The notes beneath the pieces were generated by a model. That model was not told where the DNA came from and ran no database searches. It saw only the letters and a list, made by a program, of their open reading frames with translations. This document shows, piece by piece, positions 17,802-26,456 of a stretch of DNA of 64,000 bases (positions are counted from its first letter, which is position 1; each line of letters opens with the position of its first letter). Where the stretch lies: assembly GCA_036374835.1 (NCBI GenBank), contig DASUTB010000059.1, positions 1 to 64,000 of the forward strand. The letters run 5' to 3'. Position numbers and translations under genes: made by a program. This stretch comes from DASUTB01 sp036374835. Lineage in GTDB: Bacteria; Actinomycetota; Actinomycetes; Jiangellales; Jiangellaceae.

Positions 17802-18791
17802 TTAGCCACCTGTGACGATGGTTTGCACTTCCGCGACGGGCACGTCGGTGACCGTCGCAAGGGTCTGTGGTTCGAGCGAGCCTTGCGGAACTCCATTGGC
17901 CGACCAGGTAACCGTCCAAGTCGTCTCGACCGTCACCGGGGTGGCCTGACCGGGCTGGTTGGCGCTGGAGCGGGTGAACACGATCTGACACCCGGCTTCG
18001 GCGTCGGCATCGGGAGTCCAGGGGAGGCCGGCGCCGGCGCACGATGCCGGTTCGGCCGTCGGCGCCGACGCGGTCATGGAGTCCAGCGTGGCGGTGACCG
18101 TGGCGACGTTGCCGCCGGCTTCGGCGTTCACCTCGAGGGTGATGGGGGAGTCGTCCAGCCACACCCACGTGTCGAAGTTGACGAAGGTGGCGGTATCGCC
18201 GCCGCGGGACGGGTTCCACGCCAACGTGGGCTCCGGTATGTCCATCGCGTTGTAGGCGACCTCCATCAGCACTTCGGGCGGCACGGCGATCTCAGGCTCC
18301 GGGTCGCCGGGCTCGACGAAGATCGGCGGGTTGTCGTCGAACCACTGCTCGCTGTAGTCGAAGAACTCGTCGAGATCGCCGTCGAAGTAGCCCGAGTTGC
18401 ATACGCGGTACCACCAGTGGCCCTCGTCGTCGTCGGCGTGCTCCTCCCAGCCGGAGATCTCCGGGATTTCCTCGCCGAAGTGGCGCCGGTCCCAGTTGAT
18501 CTGGCCGGATTCGATGTAGTCCGCGTACTCCTCGCCGGTCGGGCCCTCGTAGTACCAGCAGGTCGGATGGATCCGCACCGTCTCCAGCGGCACGTCGAAA
18601 CCACCGGTGTCACCGTTGGTCGTCCCGGATCCCCACACCCTGATTGCGAGCGTCCCGCCCGAAGCATCGGGGTCGGCGCCACCGTCGTCGTCGCAAAAGG
18701 CGCCGCTACACGCGGCGGCCGGTGTTGCGGCGAGCGCGATGAAGACCACTCCCACGGCGAACGCGGCCGCTGCCCGCTTCACGATCAGCAT
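17802..18791 (-). CDS. secreted protein of unknown function
   Basis: A 329-residue protein with a clear signal peptide (KRAAAAFAVGVVFIALAATPAAA, probable cleavage after Ala27). The mature protein is acidic and rich in Trp, Tyr and Asp, with several cysteines (CSGAFC, HPTCWYY, YRVCNSG, PASCAGAG, AGCQIVF) that probably form extracellular disulfides. I recognise no enzymatic motif. ATG 18791 follows GAGGGG. The first bases overlap the end of the upstream lipoprotein gene by 7 bp, so the two form an operon that continues to the WXG100-like gene 36 bp downstream. Confidence 0.65.
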   Translation of the reverse strand: MLIVKRAAAAFAVGVVFIALAATPAAACSGAFCDDDGGADPDASGGTLAIRVWGSGTTNGDTGGFDVPLETVRIHPTCWYYEGPTGEEYADYIESGQINWDRRHFGEEIPEISGWEEHADDDEGHWWYRVCNSGYFDGDLDEFFDYSEQWFDDNPPIFVEPGDPEPEIAVPPEVLMEVAYNAMDIPEPTLAWNPSRGGDTATFVNFDTWVWLDDSPITLEVNAEAGGNVATVTATLDSMTASAPTAEPASCAGAGLPWTPDADAEAGCQIVFTRSSANQPGQATPVTVETTWTVTWSANGVPQGSLEPQTLATVTDVPVAEVQTIVTGG

Positions 18792-19429
18792 GAGTCGAAT
18801 TCCCCTCGGTAGTCCGTCACGATCCAGCCGGCGCCGGAGTTGGCGAGGTCGGCGGTGACTCGGTAGATCGGATTGGCGGCGGCGTCCTCGCCGATCTCCT
18901 CGTTCCCGCCTTGCACGACCGTCACTTCGCCCTGGTTGTAACACGCTATTACGACGGCGATGTCGGATCCGCCGGCTTCGACCTGCGGTGGGTCCATCAC
19001 CAGCCGGCCGCCTAGATGGAATCCCTCTTCGACCTGTGCGTCGACCTGGTCCGCGACGCTCCGGACGACCTCGTCCGCGGCCAGGTCGTCGAGCTCGTCA
19101 TGGACCTCGCTGTCCAACAATGACTGCCAGTGCGCGACCTCGAACCGCACGAAGGCGTCGAGCGCGGCGAGCTCGGCGCCGGTGACATCGGGTATGTCCT
19201 CGATGACGAGACCCGGAGGCAGCTCCAAGGTGCGGAGTTCCTCCAGGGCCGGCGGCACGGTTGACGTCGGCGTCGGGTCGGGTTCCTCGGGCGGTGTCGG
19301 TGATGTGGCCTGCGGTGCCGCGGTTTTGGCGAGCCCAGCCGGCTCCTCGGTGGAACCGGAGCAGCCGGTGATGATCAGGATGGCAGTAACAAGTGTCGCG
19401 GCTGCGCCGCTGCCATTGGTTACCCGCAC
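18785..19429 (-). CDS. putative lipoprotein
   Basis: A 214-residue protein with a lipoprotein signal: LVTAILIITGC, lipidation at Cys23, then a Pro/Thr/Glu-rich spacer. The mature domain (about 70-214) contains FVRFEVAHWQSLLDSEVHDELDDLA and a terminal beta-rich part ending in Cys. It resembles the small NTF2-like lipoproteins common in actinobacteria, but I cannot assign it firmly. GTG 19429 is preferred because AAGGGG precedes it; GTG 19459 is an alternative. It is first in a leftward three-gene group with the secreted and WXG100-like proteins. Confidence 0.65.
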   Translation of the reverse strand: MRVTNGSGAAATLVTAILIITGCSGSTEEPAGLAKTAAPQATSPTPPEEPDPTPTSTVPPALEELRTLELPPGLVIEDIPDVTGAELAALDAFVRFEVAHWQSLLDSEVHDELDDLAADEVVRSVADQVDAQVEEGFHLGGRLVMDPPQVEAGGSDIAVVIACYNQGEVTVVQGGNEEIGEDAAANPIYRVTADLANSGAGWIVTDYRGEFDSC

Positions 19430-19675
19430 CCGTACCCCTTGCCACCCCGCAATGATCACAACTCCAGTTGGCAGGTTAGCCGGTGATCCATTTCGGAGCA
19501 AGGGCCGGTCAACACTGTTGTGCGGCCGGCACACCTTTGCACCTTTGTCCGCCAGATGGCACGTCCGTCGGCTGGTTGGTAGGCGGTCCGAAGGCGGACG
19601 CGCGCCCGCGATCGTGTCCCCCGGGCCGTTATCCTGGTCGTGCTGCATCACCTGATATTCCGGAGCGGTACGACC

Positions 19676-21658
19676 ATGCCCGATAGCACCGTCGAGTCGC
19701 TGTTTGCGCGCCTTGAGCCGCTGCTGCCATTGGTGCAGAAGCCGATCCAGTACGTCGGTGGTGAGCTGAATGCCACGGTCAAGGAGTGGGACCAGCCCGG
19801 GGTACCGGCGATGGTCCGCTGGGCGCTGATGTATCCCGATGCGTACGAGGTCGGGTTGCCGAACCAGGGCGTACAGATCCTGTACGAGGTGCTCAACGAG
19901 CAGGACGGCGTGCTGGCCGAGCGCACCTATTCGGTGTGGCCGGATCTGGAGAAGCTGATGCGCGAGCACGGTATCGGCCAGTTCACCGTCGACTCGCACC
20001 GGCCGGTGGCCGCGTTCGATCTGCTCGGCGTCTCGTTCGCCACCGAACTCGGTTACACGAACCTGCTGACCGCGCTGGATCTGGCCGGCATCCCGCTCGA
20101 CGCGGTGGATCGGACGGACGAGCACCCGGTCGTCATCGCCGGCGGGCACGCCGCGTTCAACCCGGAGCCGATCGCCGACTTCCTGGACGCCGCGGTGCTC
20201 GGCGACGGCGAGGAGATCGTGCTCGCGATCAACGAGGTGGTCCGGGAGTGGAAGACGGAAGGACGTCCCGGCGGCCGGGACGGTCTGCTCGAGCGGCTGG
20301 CCGCGTCCGGCGGTGTGTACGTCCCCAAGTTCTATGACGTCTCGTACCTCCCGGACGGCCGGATCCAGCGGGTCGTGCCGAACCGTTCCGGTGTGCCGTG
20401 GCGGGTACACAAGCACACCGTCATGGACCTCGACAACTGGCCCTATCCGAAGAAGCCGCTGGTGCCGCTGGCCGAGACCGTACACGAGCGGTACAGCGTC
20501 GAGATCTTCCGCGGTTGCACGCGCGGCTGCCGGTTCTGCCAGGCCGGAATGATCACTCGTCCGGTGCGGGAGCGCTCGATCCAGACCGTCGGCGACATGG
20601 TCGACAACGGCATCAAACAGTCGGGGTTCGAGGAGGTCGGTCTGCTGTCGCTCTCCAGTGCCGATCATTCCGAGATCGGTGATATCGCCAAGGGACTGGC
20701 CGACCGGTACGACGGCGAGAACGTGTCGCTGTCGCTGCCGTCGACACGGGTGGACGCGTTCAATATCGACCTGGCCAACGAACTGTCCCGCAACGGCCGC
20801 CGATCCGGCCTGACGTTCGCTCCCGAGGGCGGCACCGAGCGGATGCGCAAGGTCATCAACAAGATGGTCGGCGAGGACGACCTCATCCGCACCGTCGCGG
20901 CGGCATACAGCAGCGGCTGGCGGCAGGTGAAGCTGTACTTCATGTGCGGCCTGCCCACCGAGACCGACGAGGACGTGCTCGCGATCGCCGACCTGGCCAA
21001 GAAGGTCATCGCCACCGGCCGGGAGGTGTCCGGACGGCGGGACATCAGGTGCACGGTGTCGATCGGAGGGTTCGTCCCGAAGCCGCACACGCCGTTCCAA
21101 TGGGCCGCGCAGTGCGATTTCGCGACCGTCGACGACCGGCTGGCCAGACTTCGCGACGCGATCCGCTCGGACCGGACGTTCGGCAAGGCGATCGGCTTTC
21201 GCTACCACGACGGGCAGCCCAGCGTCATCGAAGGGCTCCTGTCGCGGGGCGACCGCCGGGTCGGCGCGGTCATCCGCGAGGTGTGGCGCGACGGCGGCCG
21301 GTTCGACGGCTGGAGCGAACACTTCTCGTACCAGCGCTGGATGCAATGTGCCGAGCGAGCGCTGGCCGGTACACCGGTCGACGTCGCGTGGTTCACCACA
21401 CGTGAGCGCGACTACGCCGAGGTCCTGCCGTGGGATCACCTCGACTCCGGACTGGACCGGGATTGGCTCTGGGAGGACTGGCAGGACGCGCTGAACGAGG
21501 TCGAGGTCGACGACTGCCGCTGGACGCCGTGCTTCGACTGTGGCGTCTGCCCGCAGATGGACACCGAGATCCAGATCGGCCCGACCGGTCGCAAGCTGCT
21601 GCCGCTCACCGTGGTTTCCGGTCAAAGCACCGCCGGCCCAGTCACTGCCTCGGTCTAG
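19676..21658 (+). CDS. B12-binding-domain radical SAM protein (TIGR03960-like)
   Basis: A 660-residue protein. An N-terminal cobalamin-binding-like domain includes VSFATELGYTNLLTALDLAGIPL. The radical-SAM core has C281-T-R-G-C285-R-F-C288, ligating a 4Fe-4S cluster, and a C-terminal Cys-rich tail reads CFDCGVCP. The family always sits beside a DUF2344 gene, as here. Its reaction is unknown to me; an RNA- or tRNA-modifying role is speculation. ATG 19676 follows GGAGCGG. The DUF2344 gene starts 2 bp after its stop. Confidence 0.88.
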   Translation: MPDSTVESLFARLEPLLPLVQKPIQYVGGELNATVKEWDQPGVPAMVRWALMYPDAYEVGLPNQGVQILYEVLNEQDGVLAERTYSVWPDLEKLMREHGIGQFTVDSHRPVAAFDLLGVSFATELGYTNLLTALDLAGIPLDAVDRTDEHPVVIAGGHAAFNPEPIADFLDAAVLGDGEEIVLAINEVVREWKTEGRPGGRDGLLERLAASGGVYVPKFYDVSYLPDGRIQRVVPNRSGVPWRVHKHTVMDLDNWPYPKKPLVPLAETVHERYSVEIFRGCTRGCRFCQAGMITRPVRERSIQTVGDMVDNGIKQSGFEEVGLLSLSSADHSEIGDIAKGLADRYDGENVSLSLPSTRVDAFNIDLANELSRNGRRSGLTFAPEGGTERMRKVINKMVGEDDLIRTVAAAYSSGWRQVKLYFMCGLPTETDEDVLAIADLAKKVIATGREVSGRRDIRCTVSIGGFVPKPHTPFQWAAQCDFATVDDRLARLRDAIRSDRTFGKAIGFRYHDGQPSVIEGLLSRGDRRVGAVIREVWRDGGRFDGWSEHFSYQRWMQCAERALAGTPVDVAWFTTRERDYAEVLPWDHLDSGLDRDWLWEDWQDALNEVEVDDCRWTPCFDCGVCPQMDTEIQIGPTGRKLLPLTVVSGQSTAGPVTASV

Positions 21659-21660
21659 CC

Positions 21661-22428
21661 ATGGCCGAGCGACCACCGCACGAGCAGCGCCCGCCGGTCC
21701 AGCGGCTCCGTGTCCGGTTCGCGCGGCGCGGACGGCTGCGCTTCACCAGCCATCGCGACTTTCAGCGGGCATTCGAACGGGGCCTGCGGCGTGCGGGCGT
21801 GCCCGTAGCGTATTCGCAGGGCTTCACACCGCACCCGAAGGTGTCGTACGCCGGCGCGGCGCCCACCGGCGCGGCCAGTGAGGCGGAGTATCTCGAGCTT
21901 TCGGTGACCGACCGGTGCGACGTGGATGAAGTCGCGGCCGCCCTCGATGCCGCCCTGCCGCCCGGCCTGGACATCGTGTCGGTGACCGAGGCCGGGCAAG
22001 CCGCACTGGCCGATCAGTTGCAGGTGTCGTCGTGGATCGTACGCCTCGCCGACGTGCCGCCCGCGGATGTGGAGAAGGCGGTGGAGGCGTTTCTCGCCGA
22101 GTCGTCCGTCGTCGTCGAGCGGATGACCGGAAAAGGTAGGCGCGAGTTGGATGTGCGTGACGCCGTCGTGCGGGCGGACGTCGAATCGGGCGAGCCCGTG
22201 GTGCGCCTGGTCCTGAACCACGTGACGCCGACCGTCCGGCCGACCGATGTCGTGCGGGGTATACGTCTCGTCTCCGAATTGCCGGACGGCGCTGAGCAGG
22301 TGACACGCCTGGAACAAGGCGTCTGGGACGACGCGTCCGCAACGGTCGTCCCACCTGATCATCAGCACGTGAGTCGTAAGAGATCAGGTGAGCAAACTGC
22401 CCGGGAAAGTTCCGAATTTCTCACCTGA
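21661..22428 (+). CDS. radical-SAM-associated DUF2344 protein (TIGR03936-like)
   Basis: A 255-residue protein with the family hallmarks RVRFARRGRLRFTSHRDFQRAFERGLRRAGVPVAYSQGFTPHPK near the N-terminus. It is coupled to the upstream radical-SAM gene. The last about 20 residues (from HHQHVSRKRS onward) are encoded by an intergenic repeat array, and the TGA stop lies inside a TCACCTGATC core. The native C-terminus was therefore probably replaced or extended when the repeat arrived. Exact function unknown. Confidence 0.85.
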   Translation: MAERPPHEQRPPVQRLRVRFARRGRLRFTSHRDFQRAFERGLRRAGVPVAYSQGFTPHPKVSYAGAAPTGAASEAEYLELSVTDRCDVDEVAAALDAALPPGLDIVSVTEAGQAALADQLQVSSWIVRLADVPPADVEKAVEAFLAESSVVVERMTGKGRRELDVRDAVVRADVESGEPVVRLVLNHVTPTVRPTDVVRGIRLVSELPDGAEQVTRLEQGVWDDASATVVPPDHQHVSRKRSGEQTARESSEFLT

Positions 22429-22430
22429 TC
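22351..22430. repeat. GATCAGGTGA repeat array A (overlaps 3' end of the DUF2344 gene)
   Basis: Three cores: CCACCTGATC at 22351-22360, GATCAGGTGA at 22382-22391 and TCACCTGATC at 22421-22430. The last two form an inverted pair spanning 49 bp, one base longer than the 48-bp units seen in the other arrays. Unlike those, it lies partly inside a coding sequence. Confidence 0.85.
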
Positions 22431-22808
22431 GTCGGTGAGAACGTTCTTGCGGCGACGCGTCGATGTCCGCCCCACTTCGCCGATGTGCGATACTGCAAAT
22501 GGTTATTCGGGCCGGTGGCGCGAATAACCCGACGACATCCTCGCCGGGCGCCCGGCGTCCGGCACGGCGCTACCGCGCAGGACTGCGTCCGCGAGGCCCT
22601 ATTGGCGCATCAGCGCCGATCACAAAGGGCCGCCGCGGTGGGTCACGTGCCGGTGTGGCTGACGCGAAGCCGGTGGACGTCGTCGTGGGAAAAGCTTTCC
22701 GCTGCGGTCGTCACGGCCGCCGCGGCCGAAACAGCAGGCCCTCCTGCGGCGAGCAGCACGCCATCTGGTGCGGCGCCCCGCGGCGGGGGACGACGGGAGT
22801 GCACTTAC
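22431..22808 (+). promoter_or_regulatory. rne upstream/5' leader region
   Basis: About 380 bp without a convincing gene. Translation through it in the rne frame uses rare codons and shows no domain. It contains a perfect 9-bp inverted repeat, GGTTATTCG (22501-22509) with CGAATAACC (22521-22529). That could form an RNA hairpin or be an operator. Long structured rne leaders are known to allow autoregulation in other bacteria; whether this happens here is inference. Confidence 0.4.
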
Positions 22809-25532
22809 GTGCAGGAGATGCATACCCCAGAAGGGGACAACACAGATACGACCAGCACGGCCGATTCGGACGGCACCACACCTTCTGGTGGAGCCGGGTC
22901 GCCGGCAGCAGAATCGCGTGGCGCCGGGTCGCCAGCGGCAGAGACGCCGGGGCGGCGCAGGGTCGCATCCCGCGCCGCCGGGCCACCCGCGGCCAGCCCG
23001 ATCTTCCAGGCGCCGGAGTTCACCGAACTTGCACCGCCGGCCGGTAAGGCCGCCGACACGGCCGAAGACAAGGCCCAGCAACGGCCCGTCGAAGGTTCGC
23101 AGACCAAGAAAGACCAGCGAGGCGGTAGCGGTTCGGGTGACACCGAGCCGGAGGACGCTGACGCCGAGGACGGCGATCCCGACCAGCGCCGCCGCCGCCG
23201 GCGGGGCGGGCGCGGTCGGCGTAAGAAGTCGGACCAGCCGAACGGCACCGCGCCGGACGGCGAGGACGCGGGCGACGGGTCGACGACCCGGAGCGATGAG
23301 CAATCGTCCGAGACGGCAACGGCGGACGAGACGCCGGACGGTGACGGAGAAGATGACGAATCTTCGGGTAGCCGGCGGCGTCGTCGCCGGCGGCGGCGCG
23401 GTGATTCCGACGCAGCCAAGGACACCGACGAGTCGGCCGAGAGCGATGAGACCGTCGTCGCGGTGAAGGGCTCCACCCGGATCGAGGCGAAGAAGCAGCG
23501 CCGCCGCGAGGGCCGTGAGGCCGGACGTCGGCGTCCGCCGGTCGTCAGCGAGGCGGAGTTCCTGGCCCGCCGGGAGTCCGTCGAGCGTGTCATGGCGGTC
23601 CGCCAGAACGGGGACCTGACCCAGATCGGCGTGCTCGAGGACGGCGTGCTCGTCGAGCACTACGTCAGCCGCGGCACCGACGAGCAGCCGGCGATCGGCA
23701 ACGTCTATCTCGGCCGCGTGCAGAACGTGCTGCCGGCCATGGAGGCCGCGTTCGTCGACATCGGTCGCGGGCGTAACGCCGTGCTCTACGCCGGCGAGGT
23801 CGACTGGGCCGGTCTCGGCCACGTCGACGGGCAGCCGAAGAAGATCGAGGAAATCCTCAAGTCGGGCCAGTCCATCCTCGTGCAGGTGACGAAGGAGCCG
23901 GTCGGGCACAAGGGCGCCCGGTTGACCGGCCAGATCAGCCTGCCCGGCCGCTACGTCGTCTACGTGCCCGGCGGTTCGATGAGCGGCATCAGCCGCAAGC
24001 TCCCGGAGAACGAGCGCAACCGGCTCAAGAAGATCCTCAAACAGGTCGTTCCCGAGGACGCCGGAGTCATCGTGCGCACCGCCGCCGAAGGTGCGTCCGA
24101 GGAGGAATTGACCCATGATGTCGCACGTCTGCGATCGCAATGGGACGAGATCAGCAAGAAGGCGTCCGGGAACGCACCACAGCTACTGCACGGTGAGCCT
24201 GACCTGGCGATCAAGGTCGTTCGCGACCTGTTCAACGAGGACTTCACCAAGCTCGTAGTCGCCGGCGACGATGCGTGGAAACAGATCGAGTCCTACGTGG
24301 CGTACGTTGCTTCGTCCCTGCGTGAGCGGCTCGAGAAGTGGTCCGGTGACGGCGACATCTTCGCCGCGTACCGGATCGACGAGCAGATCGCCAAGGCTCT
24401 GGAACGCAAGGTGTGGCTACCCAGCGGCGGATCGCTGGTGATCGACCGCACCGAGGCGATGACCGTGATCGACGTCAACACCGGCAAGTTCACCGGTTCA
24501 GGCGGCAACCTCGAGGAGACGGTCACCAAGAACAACCTGGAGGCCGCCGAAGAGGTCGTGCGCCAGCTGCGGTTGCGCGACATCGGCGGCATCATCGTGA
24601 TCGACTTCATCGACATGGTGCTCGAGTCGAACCGTGACCTCGTGCTGCGCCGGCTCGTGGAGTGCCTCGGCCGGGACCGGACGAAACACCAGGTTGCCGA
24701 AGTGACGTCGCTCGGTCTGGTCCAGATGACGCGCAAGCGGATCGGCTCGGGGCTGTTCGAGGCGTTCACCGAGGTGTGCGAGCACTGCAACGGGCGCGGT
24801 GTCCACGTTCATGTGGAGCCGGTCGAGCCATCGGCAAAGCCCTCCGGGCAGTCGGGCCGCAGCGATCGGCGTGGTCGCCGGCGGCGGAGCCAGCAGAGCG
24901 AGCAACCTGCGGAGCCCACCACGCGCGGCGGCTTCGAAGCCTCCGCGACACCGGGGAAGGCGTCCCCGGCGGATCTGCTGCCGGTTTCCGCGGAAACCGG
25001 CGCCGCGGCCGCGAAGGCGACCGAGTTGGCCGAGAGCAGCGCCGGTGGCGAGGACGACGGCCGTGCCGCGGCAGACGGGGCCGGCGAGCCTACCGAGGTG
25101 CCGCCGAGTGAGACCGCCGACGCGATCGGAACGTCGTCCACCGAGCAGCCGGCCGTCACCGGTACCGATGGCGAGAGCGCACCGATCGCGCCCGCGGTGA
25201 CCACTGGGGTCGCCCCGGACGTCGAGTCCGGCGATGCGGTGTCGGCGAGCGCGGCGGCGACTCCGACCGTCGCGGGTGCGCAGACCGGCGAATCAGCGGC
25301 GAGCGCGGCTGCCTCCGATGCCGGATCCGGGACACACCAGCCGGATACGTCCACTGAGCCCGAGCCGTCGGAGAATGCCCGCCGGATCCCGGCCTGGCGG
25401 TCCCGCCGGCGGGTGGCCCAGCGCCCGGCCGGAAGTCCGGAACAGTCCCCGGAACCCACCGGCGCCACGCCGGAGCGGACTAAGGACGAGTCCGGCGAGT
25501 TTGACCCTGAGTCAGCCAATTCCGTACCCTAG
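22809..25532 (+). CDS. rne: ribonuclease E/G (Rne/Rng family)
   Basis: About 907 residues. An N-terminal low-complexity acidic/Arg-rich region is followed by the S1-containing catalytic domain (GDLTQIGVLEDGVLVEHY onward, IGNVYLGRVQNVLPAMEAAFVDIG). The two catalytic aspartates lie in VIDVNTGKF and IIVIDFIDM, and the Zn-link is CEHCNGRG. The C-terminal tail is disordered. RNase E/G starts mRNA decay and matures rRNA. GTG 22809 lies about 10 bp after GGGAG; ATG 22818 is an alternative but has no spacing from AGGAG. The catalytic core in the middle with tails on both sides is the actinobacterial arrangement. Confidence 0.93.
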   Translation: MQEMHTPEGDNTDTTSTADSDGTTPSGGAGSPAAESRGAGSPAAETPGRRRVASRAAGPPAASPIFQAPEFTELAPPAGKAADTAEDKAQQRPVEGSQTKKDQRGGSGSGDTEPEDADAEDGDPDQRRRRRRGGRGRRKKSDQPNGTAPDGEDAGDGSTTRSDEQSSETATADETPDGDGEDDESSGSRRRRRRRRRGDSDAAKDTDESAESDETVVAVKGSTRIEAKKQRRREGREAGRRRPPVVSEAEFLARRESVERVMAVRQNGDLTQIGVLEDGVLVEHYVSRGTDEQPAIGNVYLGRVQNVLPAMEAAFVDIGRGRNAVLYAGEVDWAGLGHVDGQPKKIEEILKSGQSILVQVTKEPVGHKGARLTGQISLPGRYVVYVPGGSMSGISRKLPENERNRLKKILKQVVPEDAGVIVRTAAEGASEEELTHDVARLRSQWDEISKKASGNAPQLLHGEPDLAIKVVRDLFNEDFTKLVVAGDDAWKQIESYVAYVASSLRERLEKWSGDGDIFAAYRIDEQIAKALERKVWLPSGGSLVIDRTEAMTVIDVNTGKFTGSGGNLEETVTKNNLEAAEEVVRQLRLRDIGGIIVIDFIDMVLESNRDLVLRRLVECLGRDRTKHQVAEVTSLGLVQMTRKRIGSGLFEAFTEVCEHCNGRGVHVHVEPVEPSAKPSGQSGRSDRRGRRRRSQQSEQPAEPTTRGGFEASATPGKASPADLLPVSAETGAAAAKATELAESSAGGEDDGRAAADGAGEPTEVPPSETADAIGTSSTEQPAVTGTDGESAPIAPAVTTGVAPDVESGDAVSASAAATPTVAGAQTGESAASAAASDAGSGTHQPDTSTEPEPSENARRIPAWRSRRRVAQRPAGSPEQSPEPTGATPERTKDESGEFDPESANSVP

Positions 25533-25623
25533 ACCTTCGGCGCCATCGGCGCCGCGATTTCGTGCGCCCACCGTACGAGCGGTGCGTGCTGCCGAGTCCC
25601 GACTATGAGAGAGTGAGTCCGCG

Positions 25624-25935
25624 GTGTACGCGATCGTCCGCAGTGGCGGCAACCAGCAGAAGGTTTCCGTCGGAGACGTCATCGACGTCGACCGGATCGA
25701 GGCCGAGGTCGGTTCGTCCGTGTCCCTTCCGGCAGTCCTGCTGGTCGACGGTGACACCGTAACCACCGACGCCAAGAAGCTGGCCGGCGTCAAGGTGAAC
25801 GCCGAGGTGCTCGGTGCCGTCAAGGGCCCGAAGCTGAGCATCATGCACTACCGGAACAAGACCGGTTACCGGCGCCGCCTGGGTCACCGCCAGAAGTACA
25901 CTCAAGTCAAGATCACCGATATCAAGAAGAAGTAG
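25624..25935 (+). CDS. rplU: 50S ribosomal protein L21
   Basis: A 103-residue L21 with typical sequence (YAIVRSGGNQQKVSVGDVIDVDRIE; MHYRNKTGYRRRLGHRQKYTQVKI), binding 23S rRNA in the large subunit. GTG start. It lies 91 bp after rne; the gap contains a CGGCGCCATCGGCGCCG inverted repeat that could be a weak terminator or attenuator. rpmA follows 8 bp later, as in nearly all bacteria. Confidence 0.97.
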   Translation: MYAIVRSGGNQQKVSVGDVIDVDRIEAEVGSSVSLPAVLLVDGDTVTTDAKKLAGVKVNAEVLGAVKGPKLSIMHYRNKTGYRRRLGHRQKYTQVKITDIKKK

Positions 25936-25943
25936 GCAACGAC

Positions 25944-26201
25944 ATGGCTCACAAGAAGGGCGCCTCCTCCACGAGGAACGGGCGCGACTCCAATGCCCAG
26001 CGGCTCGGTGTGAAGCGCTTCGGCGGCCAGATCGTCGGTGCCGGTGAGATCATCGTCCGCCAGCGGGGGACGCACTTCCACCCGGGCGACAACGTCGGCC
26101 GCGGTGGGGACGACACCCTGTTCGCCACCGCCGCCGGGTCCGTCGAGTTCGGCACCCGGCGCGGGCGCAAGGTCGTCAACGTCGTTCCCGCCGGCGACTG
26201 A
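25944..26201 (+). CDS. rpmA: 50S ribosomal protein L27
   Basis: An 85-residue L27 (MAHKKGASSTRNGRDSNAQR...), with the N-terminus reaching the peptidyl transferase centre. It starts directly with MAHKKG, without the cleavable leader seen in Firmicutes. It is in an operon with rplU and is followed by a hairpin terminator. Confidence 0.97.
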   Translation: MAHKKGASSTRNGRDSNAQRLGVKRFGGQIVGAGEIIVRQRGTHFHPGDNVGRGGDDTLFATAAGSVEFGTRRGRKVVNVVPAGD

Positions 26202-26236
26202 CCACGGCGAGGGCGGCACGGGCCGTCACGGCCTCA

Positions 26237-26271
26237 GGCGGGCTGGTCTCTGCTGGACCGGCCCGCCTTTT
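26237..26271 (+). terminator. rho-independent terminator after rpmA
   Basis: GC-rich stem GGCGGGCTGGTC (26237-26248) with GACCGGCCCGCC (26256-26267), one mismatch, 7-base loop, followed by TTTT. It separates the rplU-rpmA transcript from obg. Confidence 0.75.
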
Positions 26272-26295
26272 GCATGTTCGGCCTGGGGCTGCGTT

Positions 26296-26420
26296 GCTCA
26301 CTTTGACGGCCTGCGCTCACCTTGATGAGTTCTGTTTCCGGCAATGTCGACATAGTTCGCAGATCTCACCGATCGAGGTGAGCGAATCTCGTCGAGGTGA
26401 GCAGATGCCGTCAAGGTCGC
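26296..26420. repeat. diverged repeat array B upstream of obg
   Basis: Repeats with a diverged core and the same 19-bp spacing as the GATCAGGTGA arrays. GCTCAC-type cores start at 26296 and 26315 (19 bp apart). Opposite-orientation cores CGAGGTGAGC, CGAGGTGAGC and a weaker CAAGGTCGCG start at 26374, 26393 and 26412 (19 bp apart each). CTCACC-GATCGA-GGTGAG at 26365-26382 is a compact palindrome. It lies after the rpmA terminator and ends about 36 bp before the obg start. Confidence 0.6.
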
Positions 26421-26456
26421 GGCATAGTTGAACGCGCCGAGGGAAGGAAGGCAGCG

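Noticed and set aside
18785..21676. Very long leftward open frame
   Set aside because: Beyond 19459 it is the mirror of the radical-SAM gene; high GC keeps stops rare. Only the lipoprotein at its 3' end is real.
22485..22808. N-terminal extension of RNase E
   Set aside because: The stretch uses rare codons, has no ribosome site and no similarity to RNase E; treated as leader.
26397..26456. Earlier start of obg
   Set aside because: That GTG lies inside the repeat and lacks a ribosome site; VAIPSFVDRV from 26457 is the family start.
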